The notes under the pieces are model-generated. The model did no database searches. It was given only the letters and a program-made list of their open reading frames with translations, and was not told the DNA's origin. The position numbers and the translations under genes were made by a program. From an uncultured Bacillota bacterium (lineage in GTDB: Bacteria > Bacillota > Clostridia > Christensenellales > UBA1242), in the NCBI GenBank assembly GCA_937889705.1, contig CALBYO010000082.1, positions 1 through 7,402 on the forward strand: 7,402 nt of DNA, written 5' to 3'. How positions within the stretch are numbered: position 1 is the stretch's first letter; the number at the start of each line of letters is the position of its first letter. Of the stretch, positions 1 to 5,858 are shown in pieces.

Positions 1-188
1 GATACTTTTTGATGACTTATCATAACTTATCAAATTCTTACTCAGAATTGTTCATCTACAAGATTTGTCCTGAATTTTGGGCTTTCAAAGAAGCAAATAA
101 TGTTAAAACACAAACTGTAAATCAAGAAACCAATGATATTGTTGCAGCAGTAAATTCACAATTTCCAGATTATGAATTATCAATATAA
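1..188 (+). CDS. 3' end of an unidentified gene (partial, 61 codons visible)
   Basis: An open frame runs from the window edge (first full codon at position 3) to a TAA at 186-188. The visible tail reads YFLMTYHNLSNSYSELFIYK at its start and ends in NSQFPDYELSI. It contains several aromatics and a Cys-Pro-Glu-Phe-Trp stretch, with no membrane segment or motif I recognise. The ATG at position 12 has no ribosome binding site before it, so the true start almost certainly lies upstream of the window. Support for its being real comes from uninterrupted reading and from the stop codon abutting a strong hairpin terminator. The function is unknown; only the C-terminus is available. Confidence 0.7.
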   Translation, partial: YFLMTYHNLSNSYSELFIYKICPEFWAFKEANNVKTQTVNQETNDIVAAVNSQFPDYELSI

Positions 189-214
189 AAAAACAGCCAA
201 ATGGCTGTTTTTTT
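187..214. terminator. Bidirectional intrinsic terminator shared by two convergent genes
   Basis: A perfect 12-bp inverted repeat (seven A, then CAGCC; 4-nt loop AAAT at 199-202; GGCTG, then seven T) gives a hairpin followed by a U-run when read from either strand. It starts inside the stop codon of the upstream + strand gene and reaches into the stop codon of the - strand metallopeptidase gene (213-215), so it serves both with no spare sequence. Confidence 0.9.
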
Positions 215-2003
215 AATCTTTATTTAGCGAATTGTTATAATTTTGATACCAAGTATTCATTTGTCGCATTGTTGGCAATTTTGCTTTTTTACGCAAATAT
301 TCTTGTTTGTTGACATCGCAGACTTCCAATTCTTTACCATTCAAGTAGTCGGTTGGGTTTATTTGAGTAAGATGGTTTTTCGTGAAGAAGTATGAGTTGT
401 CGTTCATGAAATTTATGTCTGAATAAAAATCTTTTGCGCGCTTTTCTGACATATAGCCAACATTTTGAATTTTAGCAACTTCTTCGTAGCCAATTATATT
501 TGCGACTTCGTCAAGTTGAATAACATTTTGTAATGCGTCAACGCAATCGTTATATAAATTTGCCAAACTGCTTTGTCTTAAATACTTTTGATAGTATGCT
601 GGGTTGTTCCAAAGTCCGTCATACATACTTGTGCTAAATTCCAAAATTGACTTTTCGATTGCTACTTCAATTTCTCTTGAATTAAAGAACATATCTGTGT
701 TGTTGATAATGTCGTTTATCAAGTGATTTGCAAAACATGAAATGACTGTGTCCATAATTGATGAGTGAAGTGTTTCCATTTCTTCTTTTGAATTTGATTC
801 TAACAACATGTTTATATTTGCTGTGAATAAATTATATTCTTCATCTTCAAGCCCCATTAAGTCTTGCAGGTGCTCGTTTGATTGTCCAAAGAAGGCTTCA
901 AAGAATTCGTCACCATATATGCGATACAAAAGTTCGCAATATTTTGTGTTCATGTTATATGCACACATTGAAATTAAATCTTTATTTTGGTATTGGCAAT
1001 CGAACATTCTAGCTAGAAGTTCTGTTGCACCCTCAGTTAAATACTTATGATTTTGAAAATAATTTTTATATTCTATTTCATTAATATCTGAAAAATATCC
1101 ATTAACCACAAAATTTTTGCCATCATAGTTAACATCAAAAACTGAATAATTATTAACAACAAACGCCATTCTATTTGGTGATTTAAAATTGGTGTTTATA
1201 AATTTGTTGATAATTCTTTTTCTATCTTCCTCTTTTTCGTGCGCTATCTTTTTCGCTAACGCCTTCTCTATTTTTTCTTTTATTTCTTTTTCTATTTCTT
1301 CCTGTTTCTCTTTATCTACTGGAATATTCTGAGAGTTTTTATCATCAAATAAATTTAAATCTTTAAAATTTATAATCATTCCTGGAATAAATTTAATATC
1401 TTTATGTAATATATTTTGGTAATTTGTTTGGATTTCGCTAATTGATTTGTCAAAGACATAATCTATTGCTTCTATTAAAATTTCTTTAAATTCTTCTTTG
1501 CTATATGAACCTGAAAATTCTTCAAATTCAAACTTTGTGCTCATTTCTTGTGTTGTAAAGCCAATTTTTTGATAAAATTCTCGTGCGTTTTTGGCAATAG
1601 AAGATATATTTTTGAAGTCACTTTTGCTAAAGTTGCAACATGTAGTTAAAAGGTGAGTGAATTCATGTACTAAAACATGTTCTTTGTTGTAGCGAAACCT
1701 TGGAGCAAGGCGAACAGTATTTTTGCCTGATATATAAACGCCCATTGCTCCTTGACTGATATCTGCAACGCTATTTCTTTGTAGAGTTAAGGTTTTGATA
1801 TTTTGATTGATTCTTTTTCTAACATTGTCGGTTAAAAGGCCTTTTGAATTTAAGAAGTCGAAAAATTTGCTAAAATATTCTTTAACTTGTTTTTGGTTTT
1901 GCCCATATTTCTTGGCAATTATTTGACAATATCTTTCAGTGTTGTATTTGAAAGTGTCGTGTGCGTTTTGATAGTTTTTAATCTTCGCATATTTTTTCTT
2001 CAT
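213..2003 (-). CDS. Putative zinc metallopeptidase with HEFTH and downstream EGATE motifs (about 596 aa)
   Basis: Numbering is from the ATG at 2003. HEFTH at residues 113-117 sits in a VLVHEFTHLL helix after a strand-like GVYISGKNTVRLAP segment, the usual approach to a zincin active site. LTEGATELLARM at about 322-333 has the look of the second gluzincin helix, with Glu324 as likely third zinc ligand. The nearby Y..LLYRIYGDEFFEAFF stretch (about 355-371) fits a helical zincin C-lobe. Between the two motifs is a Glu/Lys-rich segment (about 230-262) predicted to be helical or coiled coil. There is no signal peptide, membrane segment or cell-wall anchor, so it looks cytosolic or exported by a non-Sec route. 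The ATG at 2003 is preferred over a GTG at 2009 because AGAGG lies 5 nt before the ATG, while the GTG overlaps that site. It is a single-gene unit with its own promoter and terminators on both sides. The substrate is unknown; peptidase activity is inferred from the motifs. Confidence 0.75.
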   Translation of the reverse strand: MKKKYAKIKNYQNAHDTFKYNTERYCQIIAKKYGQNQKQVKEYFSKFFDFLNSKGLLTDNVRKRINQNIKTLTLQRNSVADISQGAMGVYISGKNTVRLAPRFRYNKEHVLVHEFTHLLTTCCNFSKSDFKNISSIAKNAREFYQKIGFTTQEMSTKFEFEEFSGSYSKEEFKEILIEAIDYVFDKSISEIQTNYQNILHKDIKFIPGMIINFKDLNLFDDKNSQNIPVDKEKQEEIEKEIKEKIEKALAKKIAHEKEEDRKRIINKFINTNFKSPNRMAFVVNNYSVFDVNYDGKNFVVNGYFSDINEIEYKNYFQNHKYLTEGATELLARMFDCQYQNKDLISMCAYNMNTKYCELLYRIYGDEFFEAFFGQSNEHLQDLMGLEDEEYNLFTANINMLLESNSKEEMETLHSSIMDTVISCFANHLINDIINNTDMFFNSREIEVAIEKSILEFSTSMYDGLWNNPAYYQKYLRQSSLANLYNDCVDALQNVIQLDEVANIIGYEEVAKIQNVGYMSEKRAKDFYSDINFMNDNSYFFTKNHLTQINPTDYLNGKELEVCDVNKQEYLRKKAKLPTMRQMNTWYQNYNNSLNKD

Positions 2004-2006
2004 AAG

Positions 2007-2013
2007 CACCTCT
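2007..2013 (-). promoter_or_regulatory. Ribosome binding site that fixes the metallopeptidase start
   Basis: On the - strand AGAGGTG is followed by CTT and then ATG at 2003. AGAGG to ATG is 5 nt, a normal spacing. The alternative in-frame GTG at 2009 lies within this site, so it is unlikely to be the start. Confidence 0.75.
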
Positions 2014-2038
2014 TAAATTCGAGTATATATTTATTTAT

Positions 2039-2067
2039 ATGATACAATACATTCTATTGCTTGTCAA
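2039..2067 (-). promoter_or_regulatory. SigA-type promoter of the metallopeptidase gene
   Basis: On the - strand a perfect -35 TTGACA (2062-2067) is followed by a 17-bp spacer and -10 TATCAT (2039-2044), one mismatch from TATAAT. The expected start of transcription near 2032 leaves a leader of about 29 nt ending in the AGAGG site. Vegetative expression is suggested. The -35 lies only about 12 bp past the obg terminator, so the gene is insulated from obg. Confidence 0.85.
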
Positions 2068-2077
2068 TAATAAATTT

Positions 2078-2105
2078 AAAAACGCTCCAAATCTTGGAGC
2101 GTTTT
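2078..2105 (-). terminator. Intrinsic terminator of obg
   Basis: Directly after the obg stop on the - strand, a 12-bp stem AAAACGCTCCAA/TTGGAGCGTTTT with a 3-nt GAT loop (2079-2105) ends in a run of five U (to 2078). It lies between obg and the promoter of the downstream gene. Confidence 0.9.
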
Positions 2106-2106
2106 A

Positions 2107-3384
2107 TTAATCAACCATTGTAAATTCAATGTCTTTAATTCGAATTGTGTCGCCGTCTTGCGCGCCTTGTTCCTTTAATTTATCCAAAATTCCGTCTTGT
2201 TTTAAGCGTTTTTGGAAGTAAGCAAAACTTTCCATATCATCTAAGATTATGCCGCGAGAAAGGTTGTCAATAAGTCCGCCTTCAAGCCTATAAGCGCCGT
2301 CTTCTTCAACTGTGATTGTCAAACTTGATGTGTCGCGTTTGTCTAGTTCTTCAAGTTCAATTTCCATTGGAGTTGGTTTTGGAATATCTTTGATGTTTTC
2401 CCAGATTGTCTTTTTAAGTTCGTCAAGACCAAGGCTGGTGATTGAAGAAATTGTTAAAATAATAGCGTTTTTGTCATTCAATTTTGATTTAAAATCTGCA
2501 ATTTTTTCGTTTAAAACATCATTTGGAAGCAAATCGCATTTTGTGAAAACGATGATTTGTTTAAGAGAAGCAAGTTTTTCGCTGTAATTTTTAAGTTCGC
2601 GATTTATGTTCTCATAGTCTTCAAAAGGTTCTCTACCTTCAAAGCCTGAAATGTCTATCATGTGAAGAATAAGCCTTACGCGTTCGACATGCTTTAAGAA
2701 TTCGTGTCCCAAACCAACGCCTTCGCTTGCGCCTTCAATGAGCCCTGGAATGTCTGCAAGAACGAAAGTATTTCCAAAATAATCAACCACGCCAAGGTTA
2801 GGTGTGAGTGTTGTGAAGTGATAATTTGCAATTTTTGGCCTTGCGTTTGTAATAACAGATAGGAGAGTTGATTTGCCAACATTTGGATAGCCCACCAAGC
2901 CGACATCGGCGATTGTTTTTAATTCCAAAACAACTTCATATTGTTTTGTTCTTTCTCCGCTTTGAGAAAAGTGTGGCGCTTGCCTTGTTGGAGTTGCGTA
3001 AAAATTGTTGCCACGACCGCCATTGCCGCCACGCAAAATTCTGACTTTGTCGTTTTCTTTTGTTAAGTCTGCAAGAACTTTTTCTGTTTCGGCGTCTTTG
3101 ATTATTGTTCCGCATGGAACTGGAATGATGACATCTTCGCCGTCTTTACCTTGGCAAAGTTGTTTGCCGCCACGCTCGCCATCGCCAGCCTTGAACTTCT
3201 TTTGGAACTTAAAAGAGTAAAGGGTGTTCAAGTCGTTTTTTGCAACAAAAATTATATCGCCGCCTTTACCGCCGTTGCCGCCATCTGGTCCGCCGTTCAT
3301 TGTTAATTTTGTTCTATGAAAAGAAACAGCGCCATCGCCGCCATTTCCTGCTTGAATTTTGATTTTAACTTTATCTAAAAACAT
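2107..3384 (-). CDS. obg: Obg/CgtA family GTPase (425 aa)
   Basis: Obg is a ribosome-associated GTPase needed for late 50S assembly and linked to ppGpp signalling. All three domains are present. The glycine-rich Obg fold (1-158) has the typical MFLDKVKI start, GGDGA at 15-19 and GG-rich turns at 31-43. The G domain has P-loop GYPNVGKST at 165-173, switch I FTT at 190-192, DIPG at 211-214, TKCD at 281-284 and ISS at 312-314. The C-terminal OCT domain (about 354-425) ends YFQKRLKQDG...GDTIRI...FTMVD. The G4 motif has Thr in place of the usual Asn (TKCD for NKxD), a known tolerated variant in related GTPases. The start is the ATG at 3384, with GAGG 5 nt before it; an in-frame extension to 3420 has no homology and overlaps the promoter. 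Many Firmicutes place obg after rplU-rpmA; here it stands alone with its own promoter and terminator. Confidence 0.97.
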   Translation of the reverse strand: MFLDKVKIKIQAGNGGDGAVSFHRTKLTMNGGPDGGNGGKGGDIIFVAKNDLNTLYSFKFQKKFKAGDGERGGKQLCQGKDGEDVIIPVPCGTIIKDAETEKVLADLTKENDKVRILRGGNGGRGNNFYATPTRQAPHFSQSGERTKQYEVVLELKTIADVGLVGYPNVGKSTLLSVITNARPKIANYHFTTLTPNLGVVDYFGNTFVLADIPGLIEGASEGVGLGHEFLKHVERVRLILHMIDISGFEGREPFEDYENINRELKNYSEKLASLKQIIVFTKCDLLPNDVLNEKIADFKSKLNDKNAIILTISSITSLGLDELKKTIWENIKDIPKPTPMEIELEELDKRDTSSLTITVEEDGAYRLEGGLIDNLSRGIILDDMESFAYFQKRLKQDGILDKLKEQGAQDGDTIRIKDIEFTMVD

Positions 3385-3410
3385 ATAAACCTCGTTGAAT
3401 TTTCTATAAA

Positions 3411-3440
3411 AGTATAACACATATTACAATAAAAAATCAA
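3411..3440 (-). promoter_or_regulatory. Probable promoter of obg (extended -10)
   Basis: On the - strand TTGATT (3435-3440), an 18-bp spacer and TATACT (3411-3416) occur, with an extended TGn element directly before the -10. The start of transcription is expected near 3404, leaving a leader of about 20 nt with ACGAGG before the obg ATG. The -35 overlaps the end of the upstream terminator's U-run region. Confidence 0.65.
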
Positions 3441-3441
3441 T

Positions 3442-3482
3442 AAAAAAAGCGAAATTACTGCAACCCACAAAAGTAATTTCGC
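3442..3482 (-). terminator. Intrinsic terminator downstream of nth
   Basis: On the - strand a perfect 11-bp stem GCGAAATTACT/AGTAATTTCGC (arms 3472-3482 and 3449-3459) with a 12-nt loop is followed by seven U (3442-3448). It lies about 67 nt past the nth stop and separates nth from obg. Confidence 0.88.
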
Positions 3483-3488
3483 AAAACC

Positions 3489-3515
3489 AGGAAAATTGCA
3501 TTTATCAATTTTCTT
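3489..3515 (-). other. Second hairpin in the nth 3' untranslated region
   Basis: GAAAATTG (3491-3498) and CAATTTTC (3506-3513) form a perfect 8-bp inverted repeat with a 7-nt loop, extendable by one G-U and one A-U pair. On the - strand it lies just before the terminator hairpin but is followed only by a weak GGTTTT tail. It could stabilise the mRNA 3' end or be a decayed terminator. AT-rich sequence makes chance formation possible. Confidence 0.45.
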
Positions 3516-3549
3516 TAAAGATAATAGCAAAGAAATTTATAAAAAACAA

Positions 3550-4197
3550 CTATTTTTTGCTTTTTTTCTCCATTTTTTGCAAATTTTTATTAAAACTGCA
3601 AAATTCTTTTAGTTCGCAGTTCGAACATTCTGGCTTAATTGCTTTGCAATAATACCTTCCAAATAACACTAATAAATAGTGAAGAAGCGACCAATCTTTT
3701 TGGTCAAAAATTTTTTGCAGTTGTTTTTCACATTCCAAAGGGTTCTTACTTTTTATTCCAAGTCTGTTTGAAACTCTGAAAACATGTGTGTCAACCGCGA
3801 TGGCATCTTTTCCAAAACCAACAGACATAACCACATTTGCAGTTTTTCTGCCAACGCCGCTTAGGGATATTAAATCGTCATAATCTGATGGAATTTCTCC
3901 GCCAAATTTTTGACATACATCTTTTGCCATAGCGATTAGATTTTTTGATTTATTGTTGTAAAATCCGCAACTGTGAATAATATTTTTTAGTTCTTGTTCG
4001 TCAGCATTTGCTAAATCTTTAACAGTTGGGTATTTTTTAAATAGGTTAGGGGTGACAAGATTAACGCGTTTATCTGTGCATTGCGCGGACAAAATAACAG
4101 CAACAATAAGTTCATAATTGTTGTTGAAATGTAATTCGCAATCTGCCGCTGGAAATTTATTTTTTAAAATTTCAAAAATTTGTTTTTTGTCGCTCAT
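3550..4197 (-). CDS. nth: Endonuclease III, DNA glycosylase/AP lyase (215 aa)
   Basis: This base-excision repair enzyme removes oxidised pyrimidines and cleaves the abasic site by beta-elimination. The helix-hairpin-helix is LSGVGRKTA (about 112-120), with catalytic Lys118 (equivalent to E. coli Lys120). The catalytic Asp136 lies in VDTHVFRV (E. coli Asp138). The C-terminal iron-sulphur loop has Cys184, Cys191, Cys194 and Cys200 in C-x6-C-x2-C-x5-C spacing, the classical [4Fe-4S] pattern. LSAQCTD (36-42) is the conserved N-terminal signature. Length matches the family (about 210), with a Lys-rich tail after the cluster. The start Met agrees with the family N-terminus, but no Shine-Dalgarno precedes it and a promoter -10 lies 6 nt upstream, so the mRNA may be leaderless. 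It is divergent from acpP and ends at its own terminator. Confidence 0.97.
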   Translation of the reverse strand: MSDKKQIFEILKNKFPAADCELHFNNNYELIVAVILSAQCTDKRVNLVTPNLFKKYPTVKDLANADEQELKNIIHSCGFYNNKSKNLIAMAKDVCQKFGGEIPSDYDDLISLSGVGRKTANVVMSVGFGKDAIAVDTHVFRVSNRLGIKSKNPLECEKQLQKIFDQKDWSLLHYLLVLFGRYYCKAIKPECSNCELKEFCSFNKNLQKMEKKSKK

Positions 4198-4203
4198 GAT
4201 TTG

Positions 4204-4232
4204 ATATTAACATAAAATTTTATATTTGTAAA
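4204..4232 (-). promoter_or_regulatory. Candidate nth promoter positioned for a leaderless transcript
   Basis: On the - strand TTTACA (4227-4232, one mismatch from TTGACA), a 17-bp spacer and TAATAT (4204-4209, two mismatches) occur, with an extended TGn before the -10. Six bases (CAAATC) separate the -10 from the A of the nth ATG, so transcription would start at or within a base of that A. An alternative -10 (TATAAA slightly upstream) would give a short leader that also lacks a Shine-Dalgarno. Confidence 0.5.
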
Positions 4233-4238
4233 ATTAGT

Positions 4239-4266
4239 TTGAAAACTTTTGAATATATGTTACACT
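4239..4266 (+). promoter_or_regulatory. Promoter of acpP (extended -10)
   Basis: TTGAAA (4239-4244), a 16-bp spacer and TACACT (4261-4266) occur, with TGT directly before the -10 (extended TGn element). Transcription starting near 4273 gives a leader of about 24 nt carrying GGAGG at 4287-4291, 5 nt before the acpP ATG. It is back to back with the nth promoter in a 99-bp gap; no operator such as a FapR-type site was recognised. Confidence 0.65.
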
Positions 4267-4296
4267 ATGCAAGTAAAATATTATTTGGAGGCAAAA

Positions 4297-4527
4297 ATGG
4301 TTTCAGAAAAAGTTATTGAAATGCTTGCATCTCAACTTAACATTTCAAAAGACAAGGTTCAATTAAACGCTAAATTAATTGAAGATTTGGGCGCAGACTC
4401 ACTTGACATGGTAGAAATGTTGATGCTTGTTGAAGAAGAATTTGGTCTTTCAATTCCAGACGAAGATGCATTGAATTTAAAAACCGTTGGAGATATAATC
4501 GATTATATCGAAGCAAATAAGAAATAA
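4297..4527 (+). CDS. acpP: Acyl carrier protein (76 aa)
   Basis: This small acidic cytosolic carrier holds growing acyl chains in type II fatty-acid synthesis and donates them to phospholipid synthesis. Ser35 in the LGADSLDMVEML motif is the site for 4'-phosphopantetheine, added by holo-ACP synthase. The four-helix ACP layout is complete: MVSEKVIEMLASQLNI (helix I), the DSLDMVEM recognition helix II, IPDEDA, and TVGDIIDYIEANKK (last helix). Length equals the family norm of 75-80. The start is the ATG at 4297 because GGAGG lies 5 nt before it and the protein start matches the family; an in-frame ATG at 4249 lies inside the promoter. acpP usually sits with plsX, fabD/fabG or rnc; here it is a lone gene with its own promoter and terminator, so it could be a main or a secondary ACP copy. 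Confidence 0.97.
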   Translation: MVSEKVIEMLASQLNISKDKVQLNAKLIEDLGADSLDMVEMLMLVEEEFGLSIPDEDALNLKTVGDIIDYIEANKK

Positions 4528-4533
4528 TTTTTA

Positions 4534-4556
4534 GCCGCTTTTAAAGCGGTTTTTTT
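4534..4556 (+). terminator. Intrinsic terminator of acpP
   Basis: Shortly after the acpP stop, CCGCTT and AAGCGG form a stem with a 3-nt loop (4535-4549), followed by seven T (4550-4556). Read from the other strand there is an A-run before the stem but no clean U-run after it, so it is a poor terminator for the converging deacetylase gene, whose stop overlaps the T-run. Confidence 0.85.
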
Positions 4557-5751
4557 ATGCAAAATTTTTTCTTGCCTGATAATCAATGACTTTGCCAGCA
4601 TCAAAAATTCGAGAAAGATATTTTTGATTGTTTTCCAAACTGTAACCGTCGATTGGTATTCTGTCCATAAAAAGCGTTTTGTTTACTGTTTGATTTAATG
4701 GTAAATAGCCAAAAAATTGTTTACTTCCAACACCGCAATATAATTCAAATCCAGCATCTATTAACATCTGATGTTTGTTTGTAAAACTGTTGTCATTATT
4801 GTTGAGTTGCCATTCGCCATAAGGGTAGACATAAATCTTTGTTTTGCCAATTATAGGTTCAACTTCCGATTGCCAAAGTGCGATTTCTTCTTTAAATTTT
4901 TCGTCAGTTATTTTGTTCATGTGATAATGTCCATAGGAATGGCAAGCAAAAGTCCAGCCATTACTTTTTAATTTTTGAACAACTTTCTTGGCTTTTTCAA
5001 TTTCGCTTTCTCGATTTTCCCTGTTGTTTGATGAAGTCCTATAACCCAAAACGCCGTCAAATCCAGTTAAACAAATCGTTCCTTTTGCGCCGTCAATACT
5101 AAAATCTGGATATTTTTCAACAAATTTATCCAAAATTGAAATGAATTCACTTGTATAACTTTGAACTAGTTTTCCGCTGCCGTTTTGCCAATTTTCAAAT
5201 GTTTCACTCACAACTTTGCCGTTAGCGTTTATTGCTATTTTATCAACCATTCCGTTTTTCATTTTTCTATGGTCATAAACGACATCGTCAAACGACATAA
5301 CCAGCGGTTTTTTACCTTTTGGAACATAAATCTTGCATTTTTCTATCTTTCCATTTTTATTTGTAAAAAGCGTATTTATATTAATAAGAGCATAGTTGTT
5401 TTTGTAGAGTTCGTTTAATAAGTTTAAAAATTCTGTTGATGTTATGCAGTCGCGAGCGTAGTTGTATGCCATCGGATTGCTATTGTCAAACGCAAGTTTT
5501 GGATAAGCGATTAAGCAGTGGGTGAATATATGCTCAACTGATCCATAATAAGGCACTTTTTCAACTTTTTGAACGCTTTTGATTTGCCCAAAATCTGCAT
5601 TTTCTTCGTTTGTGTATTCATGGTCGATTATTTCTTGCTTTTCTTCTTTGTAAAGCGGACTATCGCTAATGAACGAATTTATGGTGAGCGGAAGGGCAAA
5701 CAGCACGCCAACAACGCTTATAAATATTAAAGTAATTATAAAACTTCTCAT
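4555..5751 (-). CDS. Membrane-anchored NodB-type polysaccharide deacetylase, CE4 (398 aa)
   Basis: It is predicted to remove N- or O-acetyl groups from an envelope polysaccharide, such as peptidoglycan or a secondary wall polymer, outside the membrane. Residues 4-22 form a hydrophobic N-terminal segment with no obvious cleavage site, so it is a signal anchor. The region at 74-125, with HCLIAYPKLAFDN and TSTEFLNLLNELYKNNYALI, is the N-terminal part I associate with one Firmicutes deacetylase subfamily. CE4 motif 1 is SFDD (153-156, base Asp155, metal ligand Asp156). Motif 2 is HSYGH (271-275), giving two metal His. Motif 3 is YPYGE (309-313), without the usual Arg. DRIPIDGY (363-370) closes the domain. 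The start is the ATG at 5751; upstream in-frame codons overlap the neighbouring gene and encode nothing family-like. No Shine-Dalgarno is seen. It is divergent from the Pro/Ala/Lys membrane protein. The substrate is unknown. Confidence 0.88.
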   Translation of the reverse strand: MRSFIITLIFISVVGVLFALPLTINSFISDSPLYKEEKQEIIDHEYTNEENADFGQIKSVQKVEKVPYYGSVEHIFTHCLIAYPKLAFDNSNPMAYNYARDCITSTEFLNLLNELYKNNYALININTLFTNKNGKIEKCKIYVPKGKKPLVMSFDDVVYDHRKMKNGMVDKIAINANGKVVSETFENWQNGSGKLVQSYTSEFISILDKFVEKYPDFSIDGAKGTICLTGFDGVLGYRTSSNNRENRESEIEKAKKVVQKLKSNGWTFACHSYGHYHMNKITDEKFKEEIALWQSEVEPIIGKTKIYVYPYGEWQLNNNDNSFTNKHQMLIDAGFELYCGVGSKQFFGYLPLNQTVNKTLFMDRIPIDGYSLENNQKYLSRIFDAGKVIDYQARKNFA

Positions 5752-5785
5752 AGTTTTATTTTGAAGAATTTGGGCGTATATATTC

Positions 5786-5834
5786 AATTTTGTTAAAATT
5801 AGTAGACAAAACAATTTTAATTTTGTAAAATTAA
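5786..5834. repeat. Two near-identical AT-rich dyads in the divergent intergenic region
   Basis: Dyad 1 is AATTTT-GTT-AAAATT (5786-5800). Dyad 2 is TTAATTTT-GT-AAAATTAA (5817-5834, perfect 8-bp arms). Both share the core TTTTGT(T)AAAATTA, with centres about 32 bp apart, close to three helical turns. Dyad 2 covers the -10 of the + strand promoter. They could be operators, but the sequence is strongly A+T-rich, which raises the chance of accidental dyads. Confidence 0.4.
5803..5831 (+). promoter_or_regulatory. Promoter of the Pro/Ala/Lys-rich membrane protein gene
   Basis: TAGACA (5803-5808) and TAAAAT (5826-5831), each one mismatch from consensus, are separated by 17 bp. A start near 5838 leaves a leader of about 21 nt carrying AAAAGGGGGA, 6 nt before the ATG at 5859. 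A second possible -10 (TAAAAT at 5794-5799 with TGT in front) lacks a good -35. Confidence 0.65.
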
Positions 5835-5858
5835 GAAAAAGATAAAAGGGGGATTTAT

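Noticed and set aside
808..1050. 80-aa + strand frame opposite the metallopeptidase
   Set aside because: Ser-rich antisense shadow lying entirely within a well-supported gene. The same applies to the short antisense frames over obg and the deacetylase.
213..2003. ImmA/IrrE-type mobile-element protease
   Set aside because: The GVYISGKNTVRLAP-to-HEFTH stretch is loosely similar, but there is no neighbouring repressor or integrase, the protein is far too long, and a downstream EGATE motif points to another zincin group.
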